Positions 1-6,417 are shown, counted from the stretch's first letter. The stretch: 9,696 nt of DNA from Lachnospiraceae bacterium UBA4380 (GCA_002390025.1 DGRU01000097.1:1-9696); one strand, 5' to 3'. A program made the numbers and translations. Notes: a model not told the origin generated them from the letters alone.

Positions 1-32
1 CTTAAGTCGTGTGAGGCTTCACGAAAAAAAGA

Positions 33-87
33 CAGGGTGTGATTCTGTGATAATTGCAGAATAAACTGCTCCCCGTCAAGTAGACAA
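33..87. repeat. Left terminal inverted repeat of the IS
   Basis: The outer block 33-47 matches the right end perfectly over 15 bp. A second block at 67-87 begins TGCTCCC and ends GTAGACAA. It matches the right-end block at 2387-2407 at 16 of 21 positions, in inverted orientation. The gap between the blocks is 19 bp here but only 3 bp at the right end, so the left end carries a small internal expansion. By the usual convention this is the end downstream of orfB. Confidence 0.8.
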
Positions 88-106
88 TAAAAAAACAAAA
101 TTTTCC

Positions 107-138
107 GCCATCAGATTCCGGTCTGGTGGCATTTTCTA
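107..138. terminator. Bidirectional terminator-like hairpin
   Basis: A 9-bp stem (107-115 with 122-130, one G-T pair) closes a 6-base loop. It is followed on the plus strand by ATTTTCTATTT. On the other strand it is followed by an AT-rich stretch ending in a run of T. It could stop transcripts in either direction, either those leaving the transposase gene or those entering from the left. Assigned by shape only. Confidence 0.55.
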
Positions 139-249
139 TTTAGTTGAAGAGCCGTAATGTCCGTTTTCAAGTCAGGTACAGCACTGTCATGTTTTTAATG
201 CAAGTTCACAGTGCCTCTCCAAGTGTAGTGCTTCCAGGTAAAATATGAA

Positions 250-347
250 GCCGGCATCGCTTCGCTCAGCTGATCCGGACCGGGTGCGGCCTTTTTAATA
301 GGGCCGCCCATGTCTGGAATCAGCTGAGCGAAGCGAGACCTGCCGGC
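250..347. repeat. 98-nt near-palindrome, potential long hairpin
   Basis: The outer stem GCCGGCA/TGCCGGC (250-256 with 341-347) leads into a perfect 18-bp stem (257-274 with 319-336), with a 4-base bulge (337-340) on the right arm. A less regular section follows, then an inner stem GCGGCC/GGCCGC (286-291 with 302-307) closing an AT-rich loop. It has no U tract after the stem, so it is not a standard terminator. It may be a REP-like or other mobile palindromic sequence that entered the IS, or a structured RNA part. Confidence 0.75.
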
Positions 348-553
348 AGCAAGAGTATACGTTAATCACGTCTTCAGCCGGATAAGGTACGTTCCGCTGT
401 GCGGCTGTAAAGGGGCTTTGCGCGGCATAAATTCTCGTTCCTGCACGCTTTCAGCGCGCTGACTGCGATTTATTCCACGATCCCCTTGACAGCCTTCCCT
501 TCCTGTGTCCTGTTATCGTGCCGCTAACGGGGGGAGCCTGCAGAAAAGAACTG

Positions 554-582
554 TTGACCCGTTACCGCACGCTGATTATACA
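554..582 (+). promoter_or_regulatory. Putative sigma-A promoter inside the IS segment
   Basis: TTGACC (554-559) and TATACA (577-582) are separated by 17 bp, close to the housekeeping consensus. Transcription would run toward the 3' end of orfB, opposite to it, through a hairpin-rich leader (586-635). No protein gene of normal size follows. It could produce an antisense RNA to the transposase mRNA, or be a relic of a lost downstream gene. Confidence 0.45.
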
Positions 583-762
583 CAGGAAGGCCGCTCCACC
601 TGTATGCCTCAGGCCGGGGCCTTCTCCAAAAGGAGCCTGCTTTACCGCACTATACGGATTCATTGAGGTCTGTCGGCATGAGAAAAGTGCTATGTATCCA
701 CTCGTCCGCATGCATCATTCATATCACAGAGGACAGTTTATAGAAAACATTTACTCCTCCCT

Positions 763-1695
763 TTATGCTACCGCCAGATACTGCTCATGTTTCTCCATAG
801 GCGTCAAAACACCTAAGTTGCGCTGTAATCGTCTGTGGTTATAGTATTCAATGTGGTCCTCTATCATCTTTACAAGAGAATCTCTGTCTGTAAAACGATT
901 GCCGTAATACCGCTCCCGCTTCAGGATACCCCAGAAACCTTCCATAGGACCGTTGTCGATACACTTTGCCACTCTGGACATGCTCTGTGTCATTCCGGCT
1001 GCTTCAAGCCTGGCATGGAAGTTTCGATTGGTGTATTGAAAGCCTCGATCCGAATGGCACAGAGCAGATGCCCCAGGATTGGCGGCAATCGCCTTATCAA
1101 ACGTTTCGAAAACCAGAGGATTGTCGTTGCGATCACTGATCACATATGCGACGATCCGCCTGTCATAGAGATCAAGGATCGCGCTAAGATATACTTTATG
1201 CTTGTCCTTATTCTCATCATACCATTTAAATTCGGTGACATCTGTCAGCCATTTTTCGTTAGGCTTATCAGCTGTGAATTCCCGGTTCAGGATGTTCTCA
1301 GCAATGAACTGCGGATTGGCTGCCTGGCGGGTGCATCCATGATTCGAGTACTTGATCGTGGATTTGATCCCTTTCTTCCGACAGATCCGAAGTACACGTT
1401 TATCGTTTGCCTTGATTCCATGATAACGTTCCAGATCATCCCGTATTCGACGGTAGCCCTTATCAGGACTGGCCATATGGATCTTTTCAATCTCCTCAGC
1501 GATTCGTTTGTTTTCTGCTTCATAAGTCGGGATGCTTCTGCGAAGCCATTTGTAGTATGCAGCACGGCTTACATGCCCCAGTTTGCAGAGCGGTCCGATC
1601 GGATAACCATGTTCTTCGTGTTCTTCTTTGATCGCCTGATAGACTTGCCCGTGCCTGACCAGGCTCAGCCCCGCCTCCTCTCTATCTCGTCGAGT
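763..1695 (-). CDS. IS3-family transposase OrfB (DDE integrase part)
   Basis: This is the catalytic part of the transposase, expected to be made as an OrfAB fusion after a -1 shift at 1695-1701. The reading frame from the shift gives about 310 residues; fused to the first 216 residues of OrfA the product would be about 526. After an N-terminal HTH_21-like region (about HGYPIGPLCKLGHVSRAAYY), the integrase core shows the first Asp in TDVTEF and the second in HSDRG. The Glu in MEGFWG follows 35 residues later, the DD(35)E signature. The core looks intact with no internal stop, so the element may still be active. The first in-frame ATG is at 1476, which would omit the N-terminal part, so an independent start is less likely than frameshifting. 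It ends just after an EKHEQYLAVA tail. Confidence 0.88.
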   Translation of the reverse strand, partial: TRRDREEAGLSLVRHGQVYQAIKEEHEEHGYPIGPLCKLGHVSRAAYYKWLRRSIPTYEAENKRIAEEIEKIHMASPDKGYRRIRDDLERYHGIKANDKRVLRICRKKGIKSTIKYSNHGCTRQAANPQFIAENILNREFTADKPNEKWLTDVTEFKWYDENKDKHKVYLSAILDLYDRRIVAYVISDRNDNPLVFETFDKAIAANPGASALCHSDRGFQYTNRNFHARLEAAGMTQSMSRVAKCIDNGPMEGFWGILKRERYYGNRFTDRDSLVKMIEDHIEYYNHRRLQRNLGVLTPMEKHEQYLAVA

Positions 1696-2342
1696 TTTTT
1701 TAAGAAAGATACCTCCATTTCGGCCCGTTCCTTTTCTGCGCGCAGGATCTTGTTCTCCGCCCGGAGCTTCTCCAATTCAGACATTTCTTCAACCGGCTTT
1801 AATCTGCCGCGCCGGTCTTGAAGGGCATTTACTCCGCCTGTTTCATACTTGACGGTATAGCTTCGTGCCTGTTGATAGGAAATACCGAATTCCGCTGCTG
1901 TTTCAGCATAATTATGGTCATGTGCAATGCAGTATTGAACGATTTCCACCCGTTCATCAAAGGTGGTTTTCCTTCCTTTGGTCATGATAGCGGTCCCTCC
2001 TGTTCCGGAAGCCTTCAGTTCTTCATGACCATTATACTTCTTTATCCAGTTTTGTAGCTTGCTTTTAGCTCTGATTCCGTACCGCTGGCATATTTGCCGT
2101 TGTGAACCTCTTCCGCTGAGGTAATCCAGCACTGCCTGCTCTTTCAGTTCTTTAGAATAGTGCTTATTCTTAGTGGCATGAAAAGCGCCTTCGCCATCGC
2201 TCTTATATACACATATCCATTGCTGTATAGAGTCCAAGCTGACTCCAAGTCTGGTAGCGGCATGACATTGTGTTTCTTTGCCACCTAGTATCGAATGCAC
2301 TGTGTGCAGCTTTTCTGCTGGGCCAATCCTACCCTTAGACAT
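1665..2342 (-). CDS. IS3-family transposase OrfA (DNA-binding part)
   Basis: The 225-residue protein has tandem helix-turn-helix segments that would recognise the terminal repeats. Segments are visible at about residues 10-45 (ATRLGVSLDSIQQW), 65-105 (QICQRYGIRAKSKLQNW) and 128-170 (TAAEFGISYQQARSY). A leucine-zipper-like coiled coil follows (SELEKLRAENKILRAEKE and beyond), the usual dimerisation part in IS150-type OrfA. The start at 2342 is supported by a strong GGAAGGGGG ribosome site at 2351-2359 with about 8 bases spacing. Its last codons overlap orfB, and the A-run near its end is where the ribosome would slip to make OrfAB. OrfA alone typically acts as a regulator of transposition. Confidence 0.88.
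   Translation of the reverse strand: MSKGRIGPAEKLHTVHSILGGKETQCHAATRLGVSLDSIQQWICVYKSDGEGAFHATKNKHYSKELKEQAVLDYLSGRGSQRQICQRYGIRAKSKLQNWIKKYNGHEELKASGTGGTAIMTKGRKTTFDERVEIVQYCIAHDHNYAETAAEFGISYQQARSYTVKYETGGVNALQDRRGRLKPVEEMSELEKLRAENKILRAEKERAEMEVSFLKKLDEIERRRG
1695..1701 (-). promoter_or_regulatory. Programmed -1 frameshift site (A7)
   Basis: On the minus strand the sequence reads TTA AAA AAA CTC in the orfA frame, giving an A AAA AAA heptamer followed by C. Slipping back one base yields ACT CGA CGA and enters the open orfB frame. OrfA would otherwise stop at 1665-1667. This matches the known expression strategy of IS3-family elements. Stimulatory structure downstream was not worked out. 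Confidence 0.75.
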
Positions 2343-2386
2343 AAAAGATGCCCCCTTCCAGGCAAAACAAGATTTTATTATTTCTC

Positions 2387-2425
2387 TTGTCTACCTAGAA
2401 GGGAGCATATCAGAATCACACCCTG
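2387..2425. repeat. Right terminal inverted repeat of the IS
   Basis: This end is upstream of orfA. It includes the perfect 15-bp match 2411-2425 and the subterminal block 2387-2407. Read on the minus strand, a weak promoter (TTCTAG, 17 bp, TAAAAT) may overlap this region and drive orfA. Confidence 0.8.
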
Positions 2426-2450
2426 CCTCTTTTTTATACAGATAGATGGT

Positions 2451-4364
2451 TTAGGCCTTTTTATATAGTACCCGCATGAGCTCGGGCCAGGTCTGTGTGC
2501 GCACGATGGCATCGAGCATGTCTGTGTCGCGGGAAATCTCCAGCAGCTCGTCGTAAACCCGGATCATCAGCATATCGTCCGCGTCGGACTGCTCGGGAAG
2601 GGCCATGAAGAAGATGATGCGGACGGGGTGTCCCTTGTGCTCGGTGGCTTCTTCGAAGATGCCGACGGCAAGGAGCATGCGGTCATTCGCGCTCTGGATT
2701 CCGTGGGGAATGGCGACGCCGTTGTCGAAGACCATGGTGCCTTTTTCCTCCCGCTCAAAGAGGCGGTCTCCGAAGCCCTCGTCGAGCTGGCCCTCGTCGG
2801 TCAGGATCTCGATCATTTCATTCAGGGCATCAATGTAGGAGCGGCCTTTTTCGAAGAAGAATACGCGGTCCTCGTCCAGCAGGCTGCTCATGATGTACTG
2901 GTTGTCGTCGAGGATGGGCATCTCGACCTGGTCCCAGTAGCGGACCTTTTCCAGTTTGTGCTTGAGCTCCTTCTCATCAAAAATCTCGCGGATGCGGATG
3001 ACGGGCTTTTCGGGTTTGAAAGGAAGCTCGACGGTTGTCAGGATGACATCACAATTGTCCAGCTCTCCTTTGGTGGCTGCGGCATCGGACATGGTGCGGA
3101 TCTGCACCTGGCTGTCCATGATCTTGCGCAGCTGCACGCTGATCAGGCGCGAGGTCACGCGGCCGGTGCCGCAGATGACGGTGATGCGGAAGGGGCGCTG
3201 CTGCCCCAGATTATTCTCCTCCAGGAAGACGCCGAAATAGGAAGCCAGATGGCCGCGCTCGTCTTCATTGACTTTCAGCCCCTTCTCGCGCTCGATGACG
3301 CGGCCTGCGATGCCGGACATCTCATAGGCAAGAGGAAACTTGGTCCTGAGCTCCTCCAGCATGGAATTGGGCTGGCGGATCTTGAAGCGCAGGCGGTTCA
3401 TCATAAACATCAGGTGGTAGGCAAATTCCTGGGCAAAATCACGGGGATTGATGGTGATGTCAAGCTCTTCCCGGATCTGTGCCATGATCTTTTTCGAGAG
3501 AGGATAGATGGTCTCGTCCAGTTCCATCTCCTTCACGGAGCCGAGGTCTGCAGGGGTCCGCATGCCGGCGATCGGAAGAAAGGAAAAAATCTTTTCCTCT
3601 ATGGGAAAATCCACGTGCAGGCAGGCGCCGATTTTGTCCAATAATTCGTTGATGCGGGAAAATTCTCCGTTTGCGGTCAGATTATAGTAGGCATCTGTCA
3701 GGGGACCGATAAAATGGCCTGTGAGAAAACGGTCGATCACCAGGAGAAGATATCTGGTAAACTGAATGCCGACCTGCTTTTCAAAAGCTTTTTTGTTCAA
3801 CTCCTCACGGATCATTGCGCGGATGTCATCGTCGAGAGGGTAATCGCTGTAGATGGCTTCAAAACAGTTTTCCAGGACATAGGAGCGGATATCCAGCTCG
3901 CTTCCGTGCAGGATCATGCCCTTGCTGGTTTTGCCGACAATTGTGATATTCCAGGCGGCCAGCTCTTCCCGGAGTTTTTTCAGATCGCTGACCAGGGTGG
4001 TCCTGCCCACATTCATTTCGTAGGCCAGTTCGTCTGTCAGAAGGGGCTCGTCTGCCCTCATCAGTTCGCCGAACACATAATTCTGCCTTCCCCGGGGTGT
4101 ATCAAAGACGCCGTTGGTATCGCAGATTTCTTCAAATATTTTCTTATAAGCGACAGGATCGAAAATCCTGAGACTGTACCGTCCCTGAACTCCTTCGATC
4201 GAGGCGCTGCCTTTGAGGTCGTCATTCAGCTGTTTGATATCATTGCGGATGGTACGCTCGCTGACACTGAGCTGCTCTGCCATTACGGCTACTGTCAGAC
4301 CGGATTTGGTGCCCAGCATACGCAAAATGCCTGCCGCTCTGTTGTCGGTAAATAGCTTTTTCAC
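2451..4364 (-). CDS. PRD-containing BglG/MtlR-type transcriptional regulator with EIIB and EIIA domains
   Basis: A 637-residue PTS-controlled regulator of the MtlR/LicR type. Visible parts in order: HTH at about 22-45 (MAEQLSVSERTIRNDIKQL), a second HTH at about 107-133 (ELAYEMNVGRTTLVSDLKK), PRD1 about 190-280 and PRD2 about 285-385 with His317 and His372. An EIIB-like domain spans about 393-480, with Cys398 in ICGTGRVTS. The EIIA domain of the fructose/mannitol class spans about 490-637, with the active-site-type His554 in VAIPHG. In this family, phosphorylation of these domains by HPr and EII proteins sets activity according to sugar supply. PRD1 has few of the usual histidines (His217 and His250 are candidates). 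The start is supported by an AGGGGG site 8-10 bases upstream. The target operon is not in the window and the sugar cannot be named. The IS begins about 25 bp after its stop, and no terminator lies between. Confidence 0.9.
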   Translation of the reverse strand: MKKLFTDNRAAGILRMLGTKSGLTVAVMAEQLSVSERTIRNDIKQLNDDLKGSASIEGVQGRYSLRIFDPVAYKKIFEEICDTNGVFDTPRGRQNYVFGELMRADEPLLTDELAYEMNVGRTTLVSDLKKLREELAAWNITIVGKTSKGMILHGSELDIRSYVLENCFEAIYSDYPLDDDIRAMIREELNKKAFEKQVGIQFTRYLLLVIDRFLTGHFIGPLTDAYYNLTANGEFSRINELLDKIGACLHVDFPIEEKIFSFLPIAGMRTPADLGSVKEMELDETIYPLSKKIMAQIREELDITINPRDFAQEFAYHLMFMMNRLRFKIRQPNSMLEELRTKFPLAYEMSGIAGRVIEREKGLKVNEDERGHLASYFGVFLEENNLGQQRPFRITVICGTGRVTSRLISVQLRKIMDSQVQIRTMSDAAATKGELDNCDVILTTVELPFKPEKPVIRIREIFDEKELKHKLEKVRYWDQVEMPILDDNQYIMSSLLDEDRVFFFEKGRSYIDALNEMIEILTDEGQLDEGFGDRLFEREEKGTMVFDNGVAIPHGIQSANDRMLLAVGIFEEATEHKGHPVRIIFFMALPEQSDADDMLMIRVYDELLEISRDTDMLDAIVRTQTWPELMRVLYKKA

Positions 4365-4470
4365 TAAGATCCCCCTTATCAGTTACACGCTCAATTACAT
4401 TCCGTCTTCTCAGATCTCAGATGACAGTATTTCTGTATATCTGTTTGAATCTAATTTCTGCACTAATCTA

Positions 4471-4498
4471 ATTATAAAGACGGAAAGGGGAAAGTTAA
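4471..4498 (-). promoter_or_regulatory. Putative promoter of the PRD regulator
   Basis: On the minus strand TTAACT (4493-4498) and TATAAT (4471-4476) are 16 bp apart. The transcript would have a leader of about 100 bases before the start at 4364. That leader includes a small stem-loop (CAGAT/ATCTG at 4418-4422 with 4439-4443, inner ACAG/CTGT). The stretch 4499-4570 shows nothing else clear. Confidence 0.5.
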
Positions 4499-4576
4499 TA
4501 CAGAAAATTTCCACAGGCAGGAAAAAAGGGGAAATCAATCTTACAGCCGTCTCGAAATCCGAGCGGAACAAATGTA

Positions 4577-4604
4577 TTGACAACTGTCAGCAATGCGATA
4601 TAAT
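4577..4604 (+). promoter_or_regulatory. Promoter of the Fur-family regulator and metal-uptake genes
   Basis: A perfect TTGACA (4577-4582) and a perfect TATAAT (4599-4604) are separated by 16 bp. The start of transcription would fall near 4611, directly before the Fur-type operator at 4620-4634. This is the only strong promoter seen ahead of the regulator-znuA-znuC-znuB series. Confidence 0.85.
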
Positions 4605-4619
4605 GCAAAAGTTGGAAAA

Positions 4620-4634
4620 TGAGAATCATTTTCA
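4620..4634. promoter_or_regulatory. Fur-family operator (7-1-7 inverted repeat)
   Basis: TGAGAATCATTTTCA is a 7-1-7 inverted repeat with a single mismatch between the arms. It differs at two positions from the TGATAATNATTATCA form described for Bacillus Fur and is less like the Zur form TCGTAATNATTACGA. It sits just downstream of the predicted transcription start, where a bound repressor would block initiation or early elongation. It most simply means autoregulation by the gene that follows. Confidence 0.75.
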
Positions 4635-4655
4635 TGTTCAAAAAAGGAGAAGGCG

Positions 4656-5078
4656 ATGACCGTAAAAGGCGGAATGCAGTATAAAACGAAAAACAGAGAT
4701 GCGCTGACCGCCTATCTGCAGAGCAGAGAGGGCGAGCACGTGACGGTCAATGAGATCCATGATCATTTCCGCGCAATCGGCAGCACTATGGGCGTTGCGA
4801 CGATCTATCGCAACCTGGAGAAGATGGTGGCCGACGGGCAGATGCGCAAATACGTCGTCGACAGCGGCACTGCGGCGTGCTTTGAATATATCGGCGCACA
4901 GCATGGACATGCGCGCTTTATTCATTGCAAATGTGAGAAATGCGGCAAGATCCTGCATATCGACAGGAGCGAGATTGAAGAGATGGCTCGCCTTCTGGAG
5001 GAGCGGAGCGGTTTCCGCATGGACAATGTACAGACGGTTCTGTACGGAATCTGCGGAGAATGCAAGAGTGAAAAATAA
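4656..5078 (+). CDS. Fur-family metal-responsive repressor, probably Zur-like
   Basis: A 140-residue protein of normal length for the Fur/Zur/PerR family. The N-terminal winged helix has the recognition-helix motif GVATIYRNLEKM (46-57). The C-terminal part has two CxxC pairs for a structural zinc (Cys93/Cys96 and Cys133/Cys136), with an additional Cys91. A histidine-bearing segment HGHARFIHC (83-91) could supply the sensory metal site. It would bind DNA when loaded with metal and repress its own promoter and the transporter genes behind it. Location ahead of a histidine-rich ZnuA-like lipoprotein points to zinc, hence Zur. However, the operator looks Fur-like, so iron or manganese cannot be excluded. 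The start is set by an AGGAGA ribosome site at 4645-4650. Confidence 0.88.
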   Translation: MTVKGGMQYKTKNRDALTAYLQSREGEHVTVNEIHDHFRAIGSTMGVATIYRNLEKMVADGQMRKYVVDSGTAACFEYIGAQHGHARFIHCKCEKCGKILHIDRSEIEEMARLLEERSGFRMDNVQTVLYGICGECKSEK

Positions 5079-5193
5079 TGCCGATGCAATATTTTTCACG
5101 TCGGCATTTGAGCCGCGGGACGGCTCAAATTGCATGATCCTTCACCGTTTTCGCCTGCGCGAAAACGCCTCAGGGTTCCGCTCTTACGAGCGG
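5079..5193. repeat. Cluster of four short hairpins between regulator and znuA
   Basis: Four inverted repeats follow one another: TGCCGA/TCGGCA (5079-5084 with 5101-5106), ATTTGAGCCG/CGGCTCAAAT (5106-5115 with 5121-5130), CGTTTTCGC/GCGAAAACG (5146-5154 with 5159-5167) and CCGCTC/GAGCGG (5178-5183 with 5188-5193). The last three are perfect with 4-5 base loops. An alternative pairing ATGCAAT/ATTGCAT (5084-5090 with 5129-5135) would cross the first stem. No U tract follows, so these are not ordinary terminators. They may stabilise or process the transcript, or be REP-like sequences. Confidence 0.7.
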
Positions 5194-5207
5194 TATGATT
5201 GGTAAGA

Positions 5208-6410
5208 ATGAAAAAGAAGAATTTATACAGTAAGGCAGTCTGTGCCCTTCTGCTCCTGGTCCTGCTCCTTTCCGGATGCGGCAAAAGCAGCCCCGGACAG
5301 GCGGCCGGCAGCAGAAAGGGGGATGCAGAATCCCGGCTTCAGGTCGTCGCGACGATCTTCCCCCAATATGATTTCGCCAGACAGATTGCAGGCGATAAGG
5401 CGGATGTCTATATGCTGCTCAAGCCGGGTGAGGAGATCCACTCCTATGAGCCCACACCGCAGGATATCAAGATGATCCAGAACAGCGACCTGTTTATTTA
5501 TACCGGCGGTGAAAACGATGTCTGGGTGGAGAATATCCTGGCCTCTCTGGAAGAGGAAAAGGGCGGCCCCCGCACGGTCCGTCTGCTGGATCTGGTGGAG
5601 ACCTTCGAAGAGGAAGAACTGGAAGGGATGATGCCCGAGAAGGGAGAGCATGACCACGGTCACGGATCGGAAGAGGAAGCTGAAGAGGACCACGATCACG
5701 AGGCCGAAGAGGGCCATGACCACGAGGCCGGAGAGGACCACGATCATGTCTCGGATGCTGCGACAATCACCGGCGCTCACACCCATGTTCACGGCGGAGA
5801 GCCGGATGAACATGTCTGGACTTCTCCGGAGAACTGCGTGATCCTGATCCAGGCCCTGACAGATGAATTCTGCAGCTTGGATCCGGCCAATGAAGGGCTC
5901 TACCGGAAAAACGGGGATGCCTATCGGGAGGCATTTGAGGCGCTGGATGCACAGTATCTGGAGATGGCGGCACAGGCCGGGCGAAAAACCATCCTGTTCG
6001 GAGACCGCTTCCCCTTCCGCTATCTGGCAGAGGAACTGGGGCTGACCTGCTACGCGGCCTTTTCAGGCTGTTCGGCCGAGTCGGAGCCCAGTGCGGCGAC
6101 GATCGCATTTCTGATCGACAAGGCGGCGGAAGAGCAGCTGCCGGTCGTTTTTCAGATCGAGTTTTCCAACGGCAATATCGCCCGCGCCATCAGCGAGGCG
6201 GCACAGGTGAAAATGAAGAAAAATGCCGCGAAGCAGATGGGGGATGCCGGCGGAGGGGAAAATGCAGAGGTCCCGCAGGTCCGGGTCCTGCAGCTGCATT
6301 CCTGTCATAACGTGACCAGAGATGAGTTCGATTCAGGACAGACCTGTTTGTCTCTCATGACAAAGAATCTGGAAGTCCTGCGCACAGCGCTTGATGTGCC
6401 TGCAGAATAA
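5208..6410 (+). CDS. znuA: ZnuA/AdcA-like metal ABC transporter solute-binding lipoprotein
   Basis: A 400-residue extracellular lipoprotein of the cluster A-I metal-binding family. A lipoprotein signal peptide has the lipobox LLSG-Cys24. The N-terminal lobe carries VVATIFPQYDFARQIAG and the metal-site His78 in GEEIHSYEPTP. A histidine/acid-rich loop (about 146-195) has many His, then His202 in DEHVWTSP. The C-terminal lobe has FGDRFPFRYLAEELGL, where Asp266 stands in the position that is usually His, and SAESEPSAAT (Glu291, Glu293) as the usual fourth-ligand region. The His-rich loop favours zinc. An unusual LHSCHNVT stretch lies near 363-370. The ATG at 5208 gives a standard signal peptide; a TTG at 5199 would add three residues. 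The ribosome site is weak (GGTAAG). It probably shares a transcript with the regulator upstream. Confidence 0.9.
   Translation: MKKKNLYSKAVCALLLLVLLLSGCGKSSPGQAAGSRKGDAESRLQVVATIFPQYDFARQIAGDKADVYMLLKPGEEIHSYEPTPQDIKMIQNSDLFIYTGGENDVWVENILASLEEEKGGPRTVRLLDLVETFEEEELEGMMPEKGEHDHGHGSEEEAEEDHDHEAEEGHDHEAGEDHDHVSDAATITGAHTHVHGGEPDEHVWTSPENCVILIQALTDEFCSLDPANEGLYRKNGDAYREAFEALDAQYLEMAAQAGRKTILFGDRFPFRYLAEELGLTCYAAFSGCSAESEPSAATIAFLIDKAAEEQLPVVFQIEFSNGNIARAISEAAQVKMKKNAAKQMGDAGGGENAEVPQVRVLQLHSCHNVTRDEFDSGQTCLSLMTKNLEVLRTALDVPAE
5685..5748 (+). repeat. 24-bp tandem repeat encoding the His-rich loop of ZnuA
   Basis: Two full units (5685-5708 and 5709-5732) and two thirds of a third (5733-5748) encode variations of E-D-H-D-H-E-A-E. 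The in-frame units vary the number of metal-binding histidines without breaking the protein. Copy number may differ between strains. Confidence 0.75.
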
Positions 6411-6417
6411 AATGAGG

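Larger units (their letters stand above)
48..762. other. Non-coding passenger-like segment inside the IS
   Basis: This is a gene-free stretch of about 700 bp between the left terminal repeat and the end of orfB. It contains a terminator-like hairpin (107-138), a weaker stem (181-187 with 208-214), a long near-palindrome (250-347) and a short stem CAGCCG/CGGCTG (375-380 with 402-407). It also has a 12-bp perfect palindrome TCAGCGCGCTGA (451-462) and a plus-strand promoter (554-582). A leader-like segment follows, with stem 586-592/618-624 and a CTCC-AAAA-GGAG hairpin (624-635). Downstream are very short open frames, for example 678-743 (21 codons, with TGAGG about 10 bases upstream) and an ATG at 692 whose frame runs into the 3' end of orfB on the opposite strand. 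None can be claimed as a gene. The layout recalls an attenuator leader of a resistance gene, but that is only a resemblance. Confidence 0.5.
33..2425 (-). mobile_element. IS3-family insertion sequence (IS150-like) with extra non-coding DNA
   Basis: The element is bounded by a perfect 15-bp inverted repeat (CAGGGTGTGATTCTG at 33-47 and its complement at 2411-2425). It encodes orfA and orfB in the minus orientation, with a run-of-A frameshift site between them. Family membership rests on the DD(35)E integrase domain of OrfB and the helix-turn-helix/coiled-coil OrfA. IS3-family elements are usually about 1.2-1.6 kb. This one spans about 2.4 kb because roughly 700 bp of non-coding sequence lies between orfB and the left repeat. 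No direct target duplication is visible: the flanks are A-rich on the left and T-rich on the right, so they mirror rather than repeat each other. The exact ends could be a few bases off. It lies about 25 bp past the stop of the PRD regulator. Confidence 0.85.

Noticed and set aside
1..32. Terminator at the left edge (hairpin then A run)
   Set aside because: The short stem (about 7-24) is followed by A rather than T on the plus strand and by no T run on the minus strand.
145..185. Possible group II intron domain V (GAGCCGTA start)
   Set aside because: The following bases do not form the expected 34-nt hairpin with its bulge and tetraloop, and there is no intron-encoded protein.
518..844. Plus-strand open frame of 108 codons
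   Set aside because: It crosses a hairpin-rich leader and the 3' end of orfB, has no good start signal, and its C-terminal part is antisense to transposase code.
835..1821. Long plus-strand open frame of 328 codons
   Set aside because: It lies exactly antisense to the transposase genes, shows no recognisable domain, and the minus strand has clear IS3 motifs.
2628..3644. Plus-strand open frame of 338 codons
   Set aside because: It is antisense to the PRD regulator, whose domains and ribosome site are clear on the minus strand; its residues look like a reverse-frame shadow.
5106..5130. Rho-independent terminator after the Fur-family gene
   Set aside because: The stem is strong but is followed by TGCATGATCC, not a T run; read-through into znuA is more likely.
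5199..5207. TTG start for znuA
   Set aside because: The ATG at 5208 gives a typical MKKK lipoprotein signal start; the TTG lies nearer the hairpin and has no better ribosome site.
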